A DNA stretch of 64,000 bases, taken from assembly GCF_016808095.1 (NCBI RefSeq), contig NC_068972.1:39029029-39093028 (forward strand). The letters run 5' to 3'. Below are positions 1 to 11,500 of the stretch, piece after piece. Below the pieces are notes generated by a model that was not told where the DNA came from, did not search any database, and saw nothing but the letters and a program-made list of their open reading frames with translations. This DNA comes from Vigna angularis (taxonomy: Eukaryota; Streptophyta; Magnoliopsida; Fabales; Fabaceae). The position numbers and the translations under genes were made by a program. How positions within the stretch are numbered: position 1 is the first letter of the stretch; each line of letters begins with the position of its first letter.

Positions 1-37
1 AGGGCAAAAATATGGACATATTTTGAATATAGCAAGG

Positions 38-500
38 GCGCTACGATTTTAAGGGAAACTTTCGATCCAGTTTTGGGGTGAATGTATTCTGACCGCTGGG
101 TACCTGATTAATCTGACTCCATCCCTCACTCTTGGTGGTAAAACACCATATGCACTTATCCATGGAAAATCTCCTTCCTATGACCACTTAAGAGTGTTTG
201 GCTCACTATGCTACACACACAATCAAGACAGAAAAGGAGATAAATTTGATAGTAAAAGTCATAATTGTATTTGTTGGCTACCCTTATGGACAAAAGGGAT
301 GAAAATTATTCGACTTAGAGAAAGAGGTATTCTTTGTTTCCCGATATGTCAAATTTGTTGAAACAAAATTCCTTTTTGAAGAAGCAAGCATCACATATCC
401 TCTTACTCAAGTGTCCATCAACCCTCCTTTCCCGGGAGAAGAATATCTTGTACATGACGACACAAATATTGATGTCAGGGGGTACTAGCGAAGCGCATGA
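38..500 (+). pseudogene. copia integrase remnant, frameshifted
   Basis: Translation of 38-270 shows the end of a retroviral-type integrase core, including an FWGE motif and the KTPYALIHGKSP and LRVFGSLCY stretches usual in plant copia integrases. An in-frame TAA lies at 50-52. Near 265-275 the reading frame changes. The continuation in the other frame (GYPYGQKG, then KLFDLEKEVFFVSRYVKF) has a TGA at 300-302 and a TAG at 486-488. The region therefore cannot encode a working integrase. Family membership rests on recognised motifs. The frameshift position is only approximate. Confidence 0.8.
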
Positions 501-552
501 TGAAACCCAACGCCTTGAACCTATTCTATAAACACAGAACTGCACAAATGCA

Positions 553-2424
553 ATGTCCGGCAGTAGCGATGAACCAGAAAGCAACATTGCTTCCTCCTCA
601 CAACTTGGAAGAGGTCATCGGATCAAGCAATCTTCTGTGAAGTTACGTGAGTATGTGACAAACACCATGATCAAGTTGAGCCCATCTGTTCGTTCCTCCG
701 CTACATCACATCATTCTGGTGCGTGTTATCCTATAGCTCACTATGTTAATTGTGATAGATTTTCATATCAGCATCGTCAGTTCCTTGCAGCAGTAAATGT
801 GGATCGACAACCTATGCATTTTTCAAAAGCTATACAAGATTCACGCTGGCAAGCAGCCATGGCCAATGAGCTTCAAGCTCTTTAAAATAATGGCACATGG
901 ACCTTAACCACCTTACCTCCAGGGAAGAAAGCTTTGGGTTGCAAGTGGATTTACAAAATCAAGTATCACTCAGATGGTACCGTTGAGAGCTTCAAAGCAA
1001 GGCTAGTCATTTTGGGAAATTACCAAGTTGAAGGGATAAACTACACTGAAACTTTTGCCCCAGTGGCAAAAATGGTTACTGTACGTACAATATTGGCTGT
1101 AGCTGCTGCTGAAGCATGGGAACTTCACCAAATGGATGTTCACAATGCTTTCCTACACGATGACCTTCAAGAACATGTGTACATGAAATTGCCCCCCGGC
1201 TTCATGGTGGAAAACCAAGGAATGGTCTGCAAACTCCATAAATCGCTTTATGGTTTACGACAAGCACCAAGATGTTGGTTTGCTAAGCTCTCTGTTGCTC
1301 TGAAGAAGTATGGGTTTCGGCAGTCTTGTTCTGATTATTCCCTATTCACTTTGCGGACTGCCACTATAAATATTGTAGTGCTCGTTTATGTGGATGATCT
1401 TATTATTTCAAGTGATGATTCTGAAGCTATTCGCCGATTTAAAATTTATCTTCATACATGTTTTCATATGAAAGATTTGGGGAGATTGAAATATTTTCTT
1501 GGAGTGGAAGTTGCTTGTTCACCCACAAGAATTTACTTGTGTCAAAGAAAATACGCCTTAGATATTATCCTTGAGGCAGGTTTACTTGGAGTCAAACCAA
1601 CTCCTCTTCCTCTTGAAGAAAATCATCGCTTAGCATTGGCTGAAGGTCCTTTGTTGTCTGATCCAGCTTGTTATCGACGTCTTGTTGGACGCCTCATCTA
1701 CTTGTGTTTCACTAGACCCGAGCTGTCTTACAGTGTCCACACTTTGTCTCAATTCATGCAGCAACCTCGAGAAGATCATTGGCATGTTGCTTTACGTGTG
1801 GTTTGTTACTTAAAAGGGAACCCCGGGCAAGGCATTCTTTTGCGTAGTGACAGTGATTTGAATTTGTATGGGTGGTGTGACTCGGATTGGGTTGGTTGTC
1901 CACTTATTCGCAAATCTGTTACAGGATGGTACATCTCTCTTGGTCGCTCTCCTATTTCATGGAAGACCAAAAAGCAACACACAGTCTCCCGATCATCTGC
2001 CGAAGCAGAATATCGTTCCATGGCCAACACCATATGTGAATTGAAGTGGCTGAAAGACATTTTATCTAATCTTGGTGTGCCTCACCCTCACCCAATTCAT
2101 ATCCATTGTGACAGTCAATCCGCTCTTCATATAGCTAAGAATCCGGTTTTCCATGAACGCACAAAGCACATTGAGGCTGATTGCCACTTTATTCGTGATG
2201 AGGTTCTTAAGAATACTATTAAGCTCTCTTATGTCCGTAGTCGTACTCAGCTTGCCGATATATTCACCAAGGCTCTTGGAACAAAGCAATTCTTATTCTT
2301 GTTAAGCAAGTTGGGCATCCAAAATTTTGCATGCGCCCACTTGAGGGTGGGTAATAACGATATGTGGTATATATTGTTGCTATATTTATCTCTGCACGTT
2401 TCCAATCTTATCAGCAAAGATTGA
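553..2424 (+). pseudogene. copia reverse transcriptase / RNase H, interrupted by one stop
   Basis: Two open stretches (553-885 and 934-2424) lie in the same frame and are separated by a TAA at 883-885, so this is one coding region with a nonsense codon. The downstream part begins with the GCKWIYKIK motif that opens plant copia reverse transcriptases. It carries the YVDD catalytic box at about 1387-1398, a copia RNase H region (YGWCDSDW, SRSSAEAEYRSMA) and the ADIFTKAL motif near 2254 just before the LTR. In a live element this part would make cDNA and degrade the RNA template. The stop codon and the broken integrase upstream make this copy non-autonomous. Confidence 0.9.
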
Positions 2425-2593
2425 GTTGGGTAATTTGGAAAGTATATATTTGATTATACTATCATGGGAAAGTAGGAGCTGTGATAGGGGGATTTTAGGA
2501 GTGTTTTATGGGATATAGAAAATTACATTCTTGTATATATTAGGACACAATTATTGAATACAGATAGAACATTCCAAAATATCAGTTTTGACA
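2348..2593 (+). repeat. probable 3' LTR of the copia element
   Basis: This TG...CA segment directly follows the purine-rich tract after the RNase H region. Its end has the look of a short copia LTR: a TTGTATATA-type stretch, an ATTGAATACAG stretch and a terminal TTTTGACA. The length of about 246 bp is small but normal for copia. The borders are inferred, because the partner LTR is not in the window. Confidence 0.6.
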
Positions 2594-4914
2594 CTCCACA
2601 ATTTTATGAACTTTTCATTTGAAGTTTTTTTTAAGACGAATGTGGGCTTTATCCTGACATTTATGAATATAGGACAGTTGGTGACTTAAAATTTACACTT
2701 TAAAGTAAATCATCTGAAGTTCTAAAGATTTCTAAATTCAACTATCAGTTAGAATGACTTTTTTATCAAATTAAAAACAGTGTTGTGTCATTAATCTTAT
2801 TGTTATTTTTATAAATTTTTTGGGGAAAAAGTGATAATGACAATAAATTTAGAAGTTGTCTATAATGGTAAGAACTCTCAATTAAATTAAGATCGTTCTC
2901 ACTCATAATGAATTTTTTTTATATTTTTTAGATTAATTATATTTTTGGTTTTAGTTTTTCTTTAAAATTTTGTTCTATTTAAGTTATTTTTTATTTAGAA
3001 AGTAAGAGATTACTAATGTTGTTTTCTTTACATGACAAATGATATGTTATGTCCCAATCTTTTTAAGACTTGAAAATTTAAATAGAATGAAATTTGAAAG
3101 AGGGATGAAAAACCAAAAACACGTAATAGTTTAATGACAAAAAAACATAATTAACCCTTTCTTTTAAACATAACTGAATGTGAAATAATTTGTAAACCTA
3201 GGTGGTGTCAGAAATATGAATATGTGGATTAAAAATAATTATTATTATTATAAAATAATATCAAATAATACTTAAAATTTATCTATTTGTGACATCTTAT
3301 TGTTCGTGTGATTCGTTGTCCTTCATCACTTTGTTCATTTTGCGAAAAGTAAGGATGTTGAACAACTAAGTGTGATGACTGAAAAGACACTAGTGGAAGA
3401 TAAAATGACATTGATGAAGTACTTGAATTATGTGGAGATGGTGATGTCATGCTTAAAGTCACAAACATGTATTCAGCACCAAAGGTTGAAGGAGATGAAA
3501 AGAATGCGTAGAAGGATAGGACTTGTTAGAAGGGGTTGTTAGATAGGTGTAGAAAATCTACAAAAGATCCAACATGGATAGGAAAATGTTTTGAAGGAGA
3601 GTGGAGAAGTTCTTGTAGCGTATGATACTGTACCATAAATAATAAAATTGTTGTCATCGAAATATTGTAAAAATAGAAATATGTAACAATGTAGTTTATG
3701 TACCACTATATGTACGATTTACTGTCACGTAAATTATCATCATTTCATCTTATGTTCTTTGAATGACAATTTTTTGTCATTCCAGAGTACAATTTGTTGC
3801 TTATGATATGTTCCTCAATCTCTGTTATTTCTTCCTCTAAGTTATCCTTGTGAGTTTGATCGAAGTTGAGTGGATCAAAAGAAATATTTTGTCCTGAACC
3901 CAAATTTTCGCACTACCTTATTTCTGTTTATTAAAATTCAATCTTTACATAACAAATTACAAGAACGATTATCAAAGAAGTTCATGTTCACACCCAATAA
4001 AACAGAACCTGGTGGCGGTGAAAGTATGCAACATTATTCGACTAAATCTAAGGAATTTATCATTCTTTCCACTACAAAAAATTCCCATGTCTATCTAACA
4101 TTAAGTTAAAGACGAATAAAGACAAGAGAATAACCTTCTAAAGCATCTTTTGAACTTCACTTACTCCATACCCTTCCATGCTGTTTTCTCCTTTTTCTTT
4201 CATTATTCACTATTTCTTGTGTCTTCTTCAACCTAATTCATATACACGTTGTCAAATTACTACAACACACATATCTCATATCATGCATATATCAAAGTTT
4301 CCACAAGATAGGCTAAGGGCAAAATGGGCTTTTAGCGACAAAATTTTCCATTTTGAAAAGTTATGAAAGAAAGACAAGAGAATCAATGAAAGTGGGCAGC
4401 GATTACGTGCAAGTCCACCTCGATCTTATTCTAAAAAATCTATCTTTGTCCTCTCAAATGGGTTGGCAATAAACTTTTACAAAAAAAATGGAATTTTTAG
4501 CAGTGCCTTTTCTTACCTTTACTTTAATTATCAAAGTGTCTACATGAAGCACAAAATTGTGGAATGTTCCTCTAGCATGGTTAGAAAAGCACATTGATAT
4601 CTTTAGCCAAATAAATAAATAAATATAAAAGGAAAAAGAAAGCACCTTTGTATCATTTTTCTCAATCACCATTTTCAATCTTTAATGGGTTCCTCTTAAT
4701 TTTCTATATGCCTAAATAAAATATTCTCTAGTTTTCAGAAAGTGACCTTTGAAAGAGGCCCAATTTCCCACCCAAGATTAACAAAAAAGGACAAAGTTAT
4801 CTTGAAGCGTTTTTTGCACAATGATTCTCAATTCATAAAGTGTCTTGAAATTGGTACAACTCTTATGATATAGAAAGTTGTTGGTTGGCTTTGGAAAAGC
4901 CTTTTAGTCATGAG
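2594..4914. other. AT-rich intergenic DNA
   Basis: No gene found. It contains one inverted-repeat MITE-like element (2931-3157, listed separately) and an isolated CACTACAAAAAATT at 4070 that resembles a CACTA terminus but has no partner in the window. The short ORFs here are AT-rich and resemble no family I know. Confidence 0.6.
2931..3157. mobile_element. MITE-like element, terminal inverted repeats starting GRTTAATTAT
   Basis: The left end starts GATTAATTATATTTTTGG. The right end read on the other strand starts GGGTTAATTATGTTTTT. The flanking 9-mers (2922-2930 and 3158-3166) match at seven of nine positions, as in an old Mutator-type target duplication. The termini resemble those of the element at 58499-58838, which suggests one family. 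There is no coding capacity. Seen: inverted ends. Inferred: family and duplication. Confidence 0.5.
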
Positions 4915-7101
4915 TGTTATATACCGTGAGAGAAACATTAACCTTGTTTTACAACAACCAAAAACATCCGTGAGAGAGTGTAAGAGTTGTCCACTTGTTG
5001 TGCTAGACAGTGAGGTGTGGGTGAGAAGCAGAAGTCAGAGAAGATTTATTATCAAAGAACCCCTTGGAACATTTTCTGCAATTAGAGGTAAGGGGTTTAA
5101 CTTATAGTGTATGATGGGTAGAAGGTGATTATTTTTAAAGTGATGATGCATTCATGACCTTGGTATAATATCTTTTACGTATGGATTGGGTAGAGGGGTG
5201 GTCGTATGTTAATTTTCATTTTGCTATTGTAATGGGTATATATGTTTTGGGCACTTGGAATGATGCATGTTTATGGAAAATATGATGGGTACACTTAAAC
5301 CATGTTGTATTGTGTATCATTTTGCATCCTTTTTACCTTGTATGAGTTAAACACCTTGAAGGGACACTTATCTATACTCTTTGACCAAGAGTGTGGGTAG
5401 GATGGGAGTGAGAGTTGTCTTCCATTGTTGGAAGAAAAAGACTTGGACTATGAAAATGAGAATGAAGGAGTGAAGTGTGATACTTTGAAGGAGTATAAAG
5501 AAGAGGAGGAGAGCTTAGAGAGAGTTTCTTCAAAATGGGTTGTTTAGTTTTGTGATAGAAAGAGAAGATGAGGAAGAAACGCGAACAGAGGGCACAATTT
5601 TGGATCATCAAGGTTGGTGTGATGTGTGGAAGAGGATCATGAAGAGAGAAGATTGGAAAAGATGAGAGTCTTGGACTTTGGGTTGTTCACGTAAAAGAGA
5701 GAAGGGAAATTGAAGAGAAGAGGGAGGGGAGAGAAGGTTAGTGTCTCATGTAAGTGTTAAAAATAAAAAGTGTGTTGGTAGTGTGTTGGTACTTGAGGAG
5801 AGAGAAAAGAAAAGGGAATGAGATGGTTTTATTAGTGATACATGAAAGAAAAAGTAAACAAGATGGAGGGACAAAGAGAAACTTACGTAAAAAGCAAAAA
5901 GGAGAGAGAATTTTTTTTTTTTTGTGTGAGAAAAATAAAGTTTTGATTTTAGAATAAAAAAACTTGTGGGGACCACTTGGGTGGTAGAATTAAAAGGAGA
6001 GTGTATTTAAGGTAAAAAGGGGTATATTAAAAAGTGTGTTTTAATTTGTGTTGTAATTTTAGTAAAAGCGGATGTGCACCACAAATATTGGTTTTAGTGG
6101 ATGGGTTGTGAAATTAACAATTTCACTTGGGTGTATCAGTAAGAAAAGTAATTTAATTAATTAATTGTGAAAATTAAGTTATTTAATTAATTGTGAATTT
6201 TAATAAATTGTTGATTAATTTTTCTAGTGTTATTTTAAACAATTATTGAGAATTGTTGGTTATTTTCTTAGTCTATTATTGGTTTATTTATACATGTTAT
6301 TGAAAATATGTATGAATTTGTGATTGAGCACATCTATTTTGTTTGATGTCTTCTACGTAGACTATGTTATTTACTTTGTAACTTCGTCTAATACTATAAT
6401 AAATGCAAGTCTTGCGTGAGACTGAGATTCAAGTGTCACCTCCTTCTACGTGAAGAGGTGAATGTTTCACCCGATGACTTCGGCTCGTGTTGAGTATAGT
6501 GTATCGTTACGTGTAGTATCGATGTTTTTACTCGTTAGTCCTAGAGGAGTCAGGAAGATAGGTCTGAAGTCGCGATGGAAGACGGCTCGAGTTGCATGTT
6601 ATTGAGAACAGGTTATGACGACGAATTACAAGGAAAAGACATTAGTTTATGAAAGGCTTCTCAGCGATGTCATGTTTTCCGTTGTTATACATATATAGAG
6701 TCATGGATTTGTTATAGTTTATGTGTAATGTGTTTATGATGTGTTGTTATATGCTATTTTCAATTACTCACCCTTGTATGTTGTGGTTGTATGTTGTGAT
6801 TGTGGTTTCCACATGCGATGATCGTACTTGTACGGGAGTACGGGAGTAAATGATAATGCAGATAAAGCTGAACTGGAATAGATCTTCGAGAGAGACGGAA
6901 AATAAAACTTGTTGGGATTTTTATAATGTTTTCTTATTAAGTTTGTTTGATTTTGTTATTTTAAGGATGGTTTGTTGTAATGTATCAACTGATGTGTGTA
7001 TGATTTGTTTATGTGATGTATTGTTAAAAAAAAATACTTTCATAAAATTCATACTCCAAGATTATTTTTTCTTTTTTATATATCCTATAAGGAGTGTTAC
7101 A
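4915..7101 (+). repeat. long LTR-like repeat (copy 3, plus orientation)
   Basis: This unit of about 2.2 kb may start TGTTAT near 4915 and ends with a typical LTR end, GTGTTACA, at 7094-7101. The first half is strongly purine-rich on the plus strand. The second half (6400-6850) has the same order of landmarks as the minus strand of the repeats at 31.3-33.95 and 48.2-50.84 kb: a TCTACGTGAAGAGG-like block, then ATTACTCACCCT, then TGCGATGATCGT about 50-60 bases later. I found no matching 5-bp duplication, so the left border is uncertain. It is probably a solo LTR or LTR fragment of an unclassified family. Confidence 0.45.
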
Positions 7102-7221
7102 CCATCTCTGTCATTGTAATTAGTAATACCATTGTTGGAATCAGGTTCAAGACATAAGCATCTAAACCAAAAGAAAATTCGCAGTAAATTTGTCTTTCAC
7201 GAATTTTCATGTTTTGTTTCA

Positions 7222-7289
7222 CAGACACATGAATTAGAGGTTGAGCAACGAGAAGAAATTTGAAAGGTGAAGTTTTCAAAGTCGAAACC
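7222..7289 (+). other. probable 5'-UTR of the FTIP1-like gene, with splice acceptor and tiny uORF
   Basis: A pyrimidine-rich tract ending TTTCACAG at 7224 looks like a 3' splice site, so the leader is probably spliced, as is common in MCTP genes. Just after it lies a two-codon upstream ORF (ATG 7229-7231, AAT, TAG 7235-7237). The main ATG follows at 7290. The donor site was not identified. It would lie in or before the LTR-like repeat that ends at 7101. Confidence 0.4.
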
Positions 7290-9680
7290 ATGAGTTCTCA
7301 AGCAGCAGCAAAGGGGAACCAGGAAGACTACAAGCTGAAGAACACAAAACCAGAGCTTGGAGAAAGGTGGCCACATGGAGGGCAACGTGGAGGGAGTGGT
7401 TGGTTATACAGTGAGAGAGCCACAAGCACTTATGACTTGGTGGAACAGATGTTCTATCTCTATGTCCGTGTTGTGAAGGCCAAGGACCTTCCACCAAATC
7501 CCGTCACCAGCAACGTTGACCCTTATGTTGAAGTGAAGGTTGGAAACTACAAGGGGAAAACAAGGCATTTTGAGAAGAAGACCAGCCCTGAGTGGAAGCA
7601 GGTTTTTGCATTTTCAAAAGAGAAGATTCAGTCCTCAGTTGTTGAGGTATTTGTGAGAGACAAAGACATGGTGGCCAGAGATGACTACATTGGAAAAGTG
7701 GAGTTTGACATGCATGAAGTGCCAACAAGGGTACCCCCAGATAGCCCTTTGGCTCCTCAGTGGTATAGGCTTGAGAATCTCAGAGGGGAAGCAAGGAGTA
7801 GAGGAGAGATCATGCTTGCAGTTTGGATGGGGACACAAGCTGATGAAGCATTCCCTGAGGCTTGGCATTCAGATTCTGCTTCAGTTAAAGGAGAAGGGGT
7901 TTATAATATCAGGTCAAAGGTTTATGTTAACCCAAAACTATGGTATCTAAGGGTTAATGTGATTGAAGCTCAAGATGTGGAGCCACAGGACAAAAGCCAG
8001 CCACCCCAAGTTTTTGTGAAGGGTCAAGTTGGACAACAAGTGCTCAAGACCAAGCTGTGTCCAGCAAAAACACCAAACCCCATGTGGAATGAGGATTTGG
8101 TGTTTGTGGCAGCCGAGCCATTTGAGGAAAAGCTTGTGCTAACGGTTGAGAACAAGGCTTCCCCTGGGAAGGATGAGGTTGTGGCAAAAATAGCCTTGCC
8201 TCTTAACAAGTTTGAGATCCGTTTGGATCACAGAGCAGTGCACTCACACTGGTACAACCTTGAGAGGTTTGGCTTTGGTGTGTTGGAGGGTGACAAGAGG
8301 AACGAGACCAAGTTCTCAAGTAGGATTCACCTGAGGGTGTGTCTTGAGGGTGCTTATCATGTGCTAGATGAATTCACAATGTATATCAGTGACACAAGGC
8401 CAACTGCCAGACAACTTTGGAAGCAGCCAATTGGGATTCTTGAAGTGGGGATACTCAGTGCTCAAGGGCTCCAATCTATGAAGACAAACAATGGTAAAGG
8501 GTCAACAGATGCTTATTGTGTGGCCAAGTATGGTCAGAAATGGGTGAGAACCAGAACAATCACCGAGAGCTTTAATCCCAAATGGAATGAGCAATACACA
8601 TGGGAAGTGTATGATCCTTGCACTGTCATAACTTTTGGGGTGTTTGACAACTGCCATTTGGGTGGTGGAGGCCAAACTCAAGGAAGTGGAGCCAAAATTG
8701 ACTCAAGAATTGGCAAGGTGAGGATTCGTCTATCAACCTTGGAAATGGATAGGATTTACACAAACTCATACCCTCTGCTTGTTCTGAAACCCTCTGGGTT
8801 GAAGAAGATGGGTGAGCTTCAATTGGCCATTCGTTTCACCTGTCTCTCCATGGCTCACATAATCTACCTTTATGGACACCCTTTTTTGCCAAAAATGCAT
8901 TACCTACATCCATTCACTGTGAACCAGTTGGAAAGTCTGAGGTATCAGGCTATGAACATTGTGGCAGTGAGGCTTGGGAGAGCAGAACCACCACTGAGGA
9001 AAGAGGTTGTGGAGTACATGCTGGACGTGGACTCTCACATATGGAGCATGAGAAGAAGCAAAGCCAATTTCTTCAGAATTGTGTCACTCTTTTCAGGTGC
9101 AATATCAATGAGCAGGTGGCTTGGTGAGGTGCAACAGTGGAAGAATCCAGTGACCACAATTCTAGTGCATGTCCTCTTTTTCATCTTGATATGTTACCCT
9201 GAACTGATCCTCCCCACCATGTTCCTCTACATGTTTCTCATTGGAATATGGAACTTCAGGTTCAGGCCAAGGCACCCTCCAGAAATGGACACAAAACTTT
9301 CTTGGGCAGAAGCAGCACGCCCAGATGAACTTGATGAAGAGTTTGACACTTTTCCCACTTCAAAGGCTCAGGATGTGATAAGAATGAGGTATGATAGGCT
9401 AAGGAGTGTGGCTGGGAGAATACAAACTGTTGTTGGAGACATTGCAACTCAGGGTGAGAGATTTCACATCCTGCTCAGTTGGAGAGACCCTAGAGCAACA
9501 AGCCTCTTTCTCATTTTCTGCCTCGTTGCTGCTGTGGCATTGTATGTCACACCCTTCAAGGTTGTGGCTTCAGTTGCTGGCATTTTCTGGCTAAGACACC
9601 CCAAGTTCAGAAGCAAGCTACCCTCACTGCCTAGTAATTTCTTCAAGAGGTTGCCATCTCGTGCAGATAACATGATTTGA
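7290..9680 (+). CDS. FTIP1: MCTP protein with three C2 domains, FTIP1/MCTP1-like
   Basis: The gene has no intron and encodes 796 residues from the ATG at 7290. An upstream TTG at 7260 is in frame but is not a credible start. Three C2 domains lie at about residues 55-165, 218-330 and 380-500. A C-terminal MCTP (PRT_C) region follows, with a hydrophobic hairpin at about 619-656 and another at about 737-769. Aspartates typical of calcium-binding loops are present in the first C2 domain (VDPYVEV, VRDKDMVARDDYIG). The N-terminus (QEDYKLKNTKPELGERWPHG) is the hallmark of FTIP1 rather than the MCTP3/4 branch. In Arabidopsis FTIP1 sits at the ER and plasmodesmata of phloem companion cells and helps export the florigen FT. 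Length and domain order fit an intact gene. The orthologue call is by recognised motifs, not a tree. Confidence 0.93.
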   Translation: MSSQAAAKGNQEDYKLKNTKPELGERWPHGGQRGGSGWLYSERATSTYDLVEQMFYLYVRVVKAKDLPPNPVTSNVDPYVEVKVGNYKGKTRHFEKKTSPEWKQVFAFSKEKIQSSVVEVFVRDKDMVARDDYIGKVEFDMHEVPTRVPPDSPLAPQWYRLENLRGEARSRGEIMLAVWMGTQADEAFPEAWHSDSASVKGEGVYNIRSKVYVNPKLWYLRVNVIEAQDVEPQDKSQPPQVFVKGQVGQQVLKTKLCPAKTPNPMWNEDLVFVAAEPFEEKLVLTVENKASPGKDEVVAKIALPLNKFEIRLDHRAVHSHWYNLERFGFGVLEGDKRNETKFSSRIHLRVCLEGAYHVLDEFTMYISDTRPTARQLWKQPIGILEVGILSAQGLQSMKTNNGKGSTDAYCVAKYGQKWVRTRTITESFNPKWNEQYTWEVYDPCTVITFGVFDNCHLGGGGQTQGSGAKIDSRIGKVRIRLSTLEMDRIYTNSYPLLVLKPSGLKKMGELQLAIRFTCLSMAHIIYLYGHPFLPKMHYLHPFTVNQLESLRYQAMNIVAVRLGRAEPPLRKEVVEYMLDVDSHIWSMRRSKANFFRIVSLFSGAISMSRWLGEVQQWKNPVTTILVHVLFFILICYPELILPTMFLYMFLIGIWNFRFRPRHPPEMDTKLSWAEAARPDELDEEFDTFPTSKAQDVIRMRYDRLRSVAGRIQTVVGDIATQGERFHILLSWRDPRATSLFLIFCLVAAVALYVTPFKVVASVAGIFWLRHPKFRSKLPSLPSNFFKRLPSRADNMI

Positions 9681-10771
9681 GGTTGCAATTGCTTTTCATC
9701 ATCTTATCAAATTTTTCATTCTTGAGTTACATGGGATTAGTAAATCAATCTCCTATATTTTCCCTAATATTCATTTTGTGTTAGTTATACATATGATCTC
9801 ATTCAAAACTTCTCATGTGGATCAAATTCTCTGTTATTTTTATGTATTTACTCAAATCCAGAAACTTATGCATGAACCTATGACATGAGACACGAATTAC
9901 CTAATTTTTGTGCATTGGATTATATTCAATGGTGCTAATTTATATATGTAAAATAGAATACCTATATACGGTGAAATTAACAAAAAAAAAAACACATACA
10001 CACACACTAAACCTCGTCGTATATGTGATAAAATTTGACTAACTTAATTTACATGACAAACTCAGGTACAACTGGAATAAAAAAAATGTTGAAATAGTTT
10101 ATTTTAATATTTACAAATTCTATCTTATCTTATAGTTTTCTATTTAAAAGAAAATGCAAAACTGGAAGTAACCATAACGACAGATATTTTCTTACAACTT
10201 TCTAACAAATACAATAATATACATTCCTACTTTAGTATTCTTGATAATGAAAAAAAAATATCGTGAAACAAAGATCTCTGTAAGTTTATATATTAGTCAA
10301 CGTGGGCCAGAAATGGCCCATAAATAATTAGTGACATAATTGGGCCACTGGACAGAGTATAGTTCACTGGACCCGAATCTCTAAACATTTCTTTTTACAC
10401 TCTCATAAAGTAGTGAAAGGACTTATTTATCTTTATTTTCTTAGTTTCATCATCTTCTTTAGATATATCACTAAAAATAACTTAACTTATCCATGTGGAT
10501 ATAGTCCGAAACTCTTTCCGTTTAATAATCCTTACAGTAACGAGTATTAATATGAATATTGTTTGATTTTTTTAATTGAATTTAAGAATAAGATGAATAT
10601 ATATGACTATATATATTTCTATATACGTTATTTTTATTTTTATTTTATAATTCTTCTTTTTTTTTTAGATACAAACTTTTTTTATTATTTTAAGTATTTT
10701 TCTTGTCATAAAATATATTTGTATCTTGAAGATATTTTTTTTCTTATCATAATATTTATATAATTATGTTC

Positions 10772-10816
<45 letters not shown>

Positions 10817-10889
10817 ATTAAATAGCAAAGAATTACATCTTTATGATGAATTACCTAGATTTAGTTATGAAATATTTCATAACAATTTA
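9681..10889. other. 3' flank of the FTIP1-like gene, AT-rich, with a (TA)n tract
   Basis: No gene found. It must contain the 3'-UTR, but I saw no clear polyadenylation signal. A simple (TA)n run lies at 10776-10814, just before the CACTA insertion point. Confidence 0.6.
10776..10814. repeat. (TA)n microsatellite
   Basis: About 19 uninterrupted TA dinucleotides, 75 bp left of the CACTA element end. Confidence 0.95.
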
Positions 10890-10904
10890 CACTACAAAAA
10901 TATG

Positions 10905-11233
10905 TAATTTTACTGGGGGTTTTTTCAATATTACCGGCGGTTTTAACCCCCGCAAATCACATTTCCCGCGGTTGGACCAACCGTTGGGAACACGGCCGTC
11001 GCCAAGTAAGTACCGGCGGTTCTGGAAAAAACCGCCGGTACTAGCGGGGGTTTCCGGAAACCGCCGGAATTACCAGAGGTTTTGTCGAAACCGCCGAAAT
11101 TAGCGGGGGTTCTATGAAAACCGCCGGGAATTACGGGGTTACTCAAAAACCGCCGGAACTAACTAGGGTTATCTCAAAACCGTCCCTATTTTGCATGTGT
11201 AGTTTACTGGGGTTAAAACCGCCGGGAATTTAT
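10905..11233. repeat. left subterminal repeat array of the CACTA element
   Basis: About ten copies of a GC-rich motif, AACCGCCGG(G)AATTA or its complement, are spread over roughly 330 bp in otherwise AT-rich DNA. One pair forms a perfect hairpin: AGTACCGGCGGTT at 11009-11021 and its complement at 11030-11042, with an 8-base loop. In En/Spm such subterminal motifs bind the element's own DNA-binding protein (TNPA). Binding here is inferred from position and repetition. Confidence 0.8.
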
Positions 11234-11500
11234 ACAGTTCATTCTTTTTTTATTGTGATAAAATTAGATTATGATAAAAATGATTTTATTGACAAAACAA
11301 ACAATAAATTAATATGAACTAAAATTGAATAATATTGTATAAAATAAACTATATTGTTCAACCTAATATCATTCATACAACTAATTGTTCATGCATAAAA
11401 ATTAAAAATAAAGATGTTCATTACATATGTTCAATATAGATGTTCAATACAAATGTTCAATACTAAAAGTATGACTCATAAAAATATTCAATAACAATAT

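Larger units (their letters stand above)
1..2593 (+). mobile_element. 3' part of a degenerate Ty1/copia LTR retrotransposon
   Basis: The order integrase, reverse transcriptase, RNase H, then LTR identifies a copia-type element reading left to right. The window starts inside the integrase, so gag, protease and the 5' LTR are outside. The coding part is broken in several places, but the end is clean: a purine-rich tract (TTGAGGG, 2341-2347) is followed by a TG...CA segment of about 246 bp (2348-2593) that looks like the 3' LTR. No target duplication can be tested because the left end is missing. Seen: domain order, lesions and LTR-like end. Inferred: the exact LTR borders. Confidence 0.88.

Noticed and set aside
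4070..4083. CACTACAAAAAATT as the end of a second CACTA element
   Set aside because: No partner terminus with a matching 3-bp duplication was found in the window.
7260..7289. Earlier start for the FTIP1-like protein
   Set aside because: The in-frame extension begins with TTG, not ATG. The family N-terminus fits the ATG at 7290.
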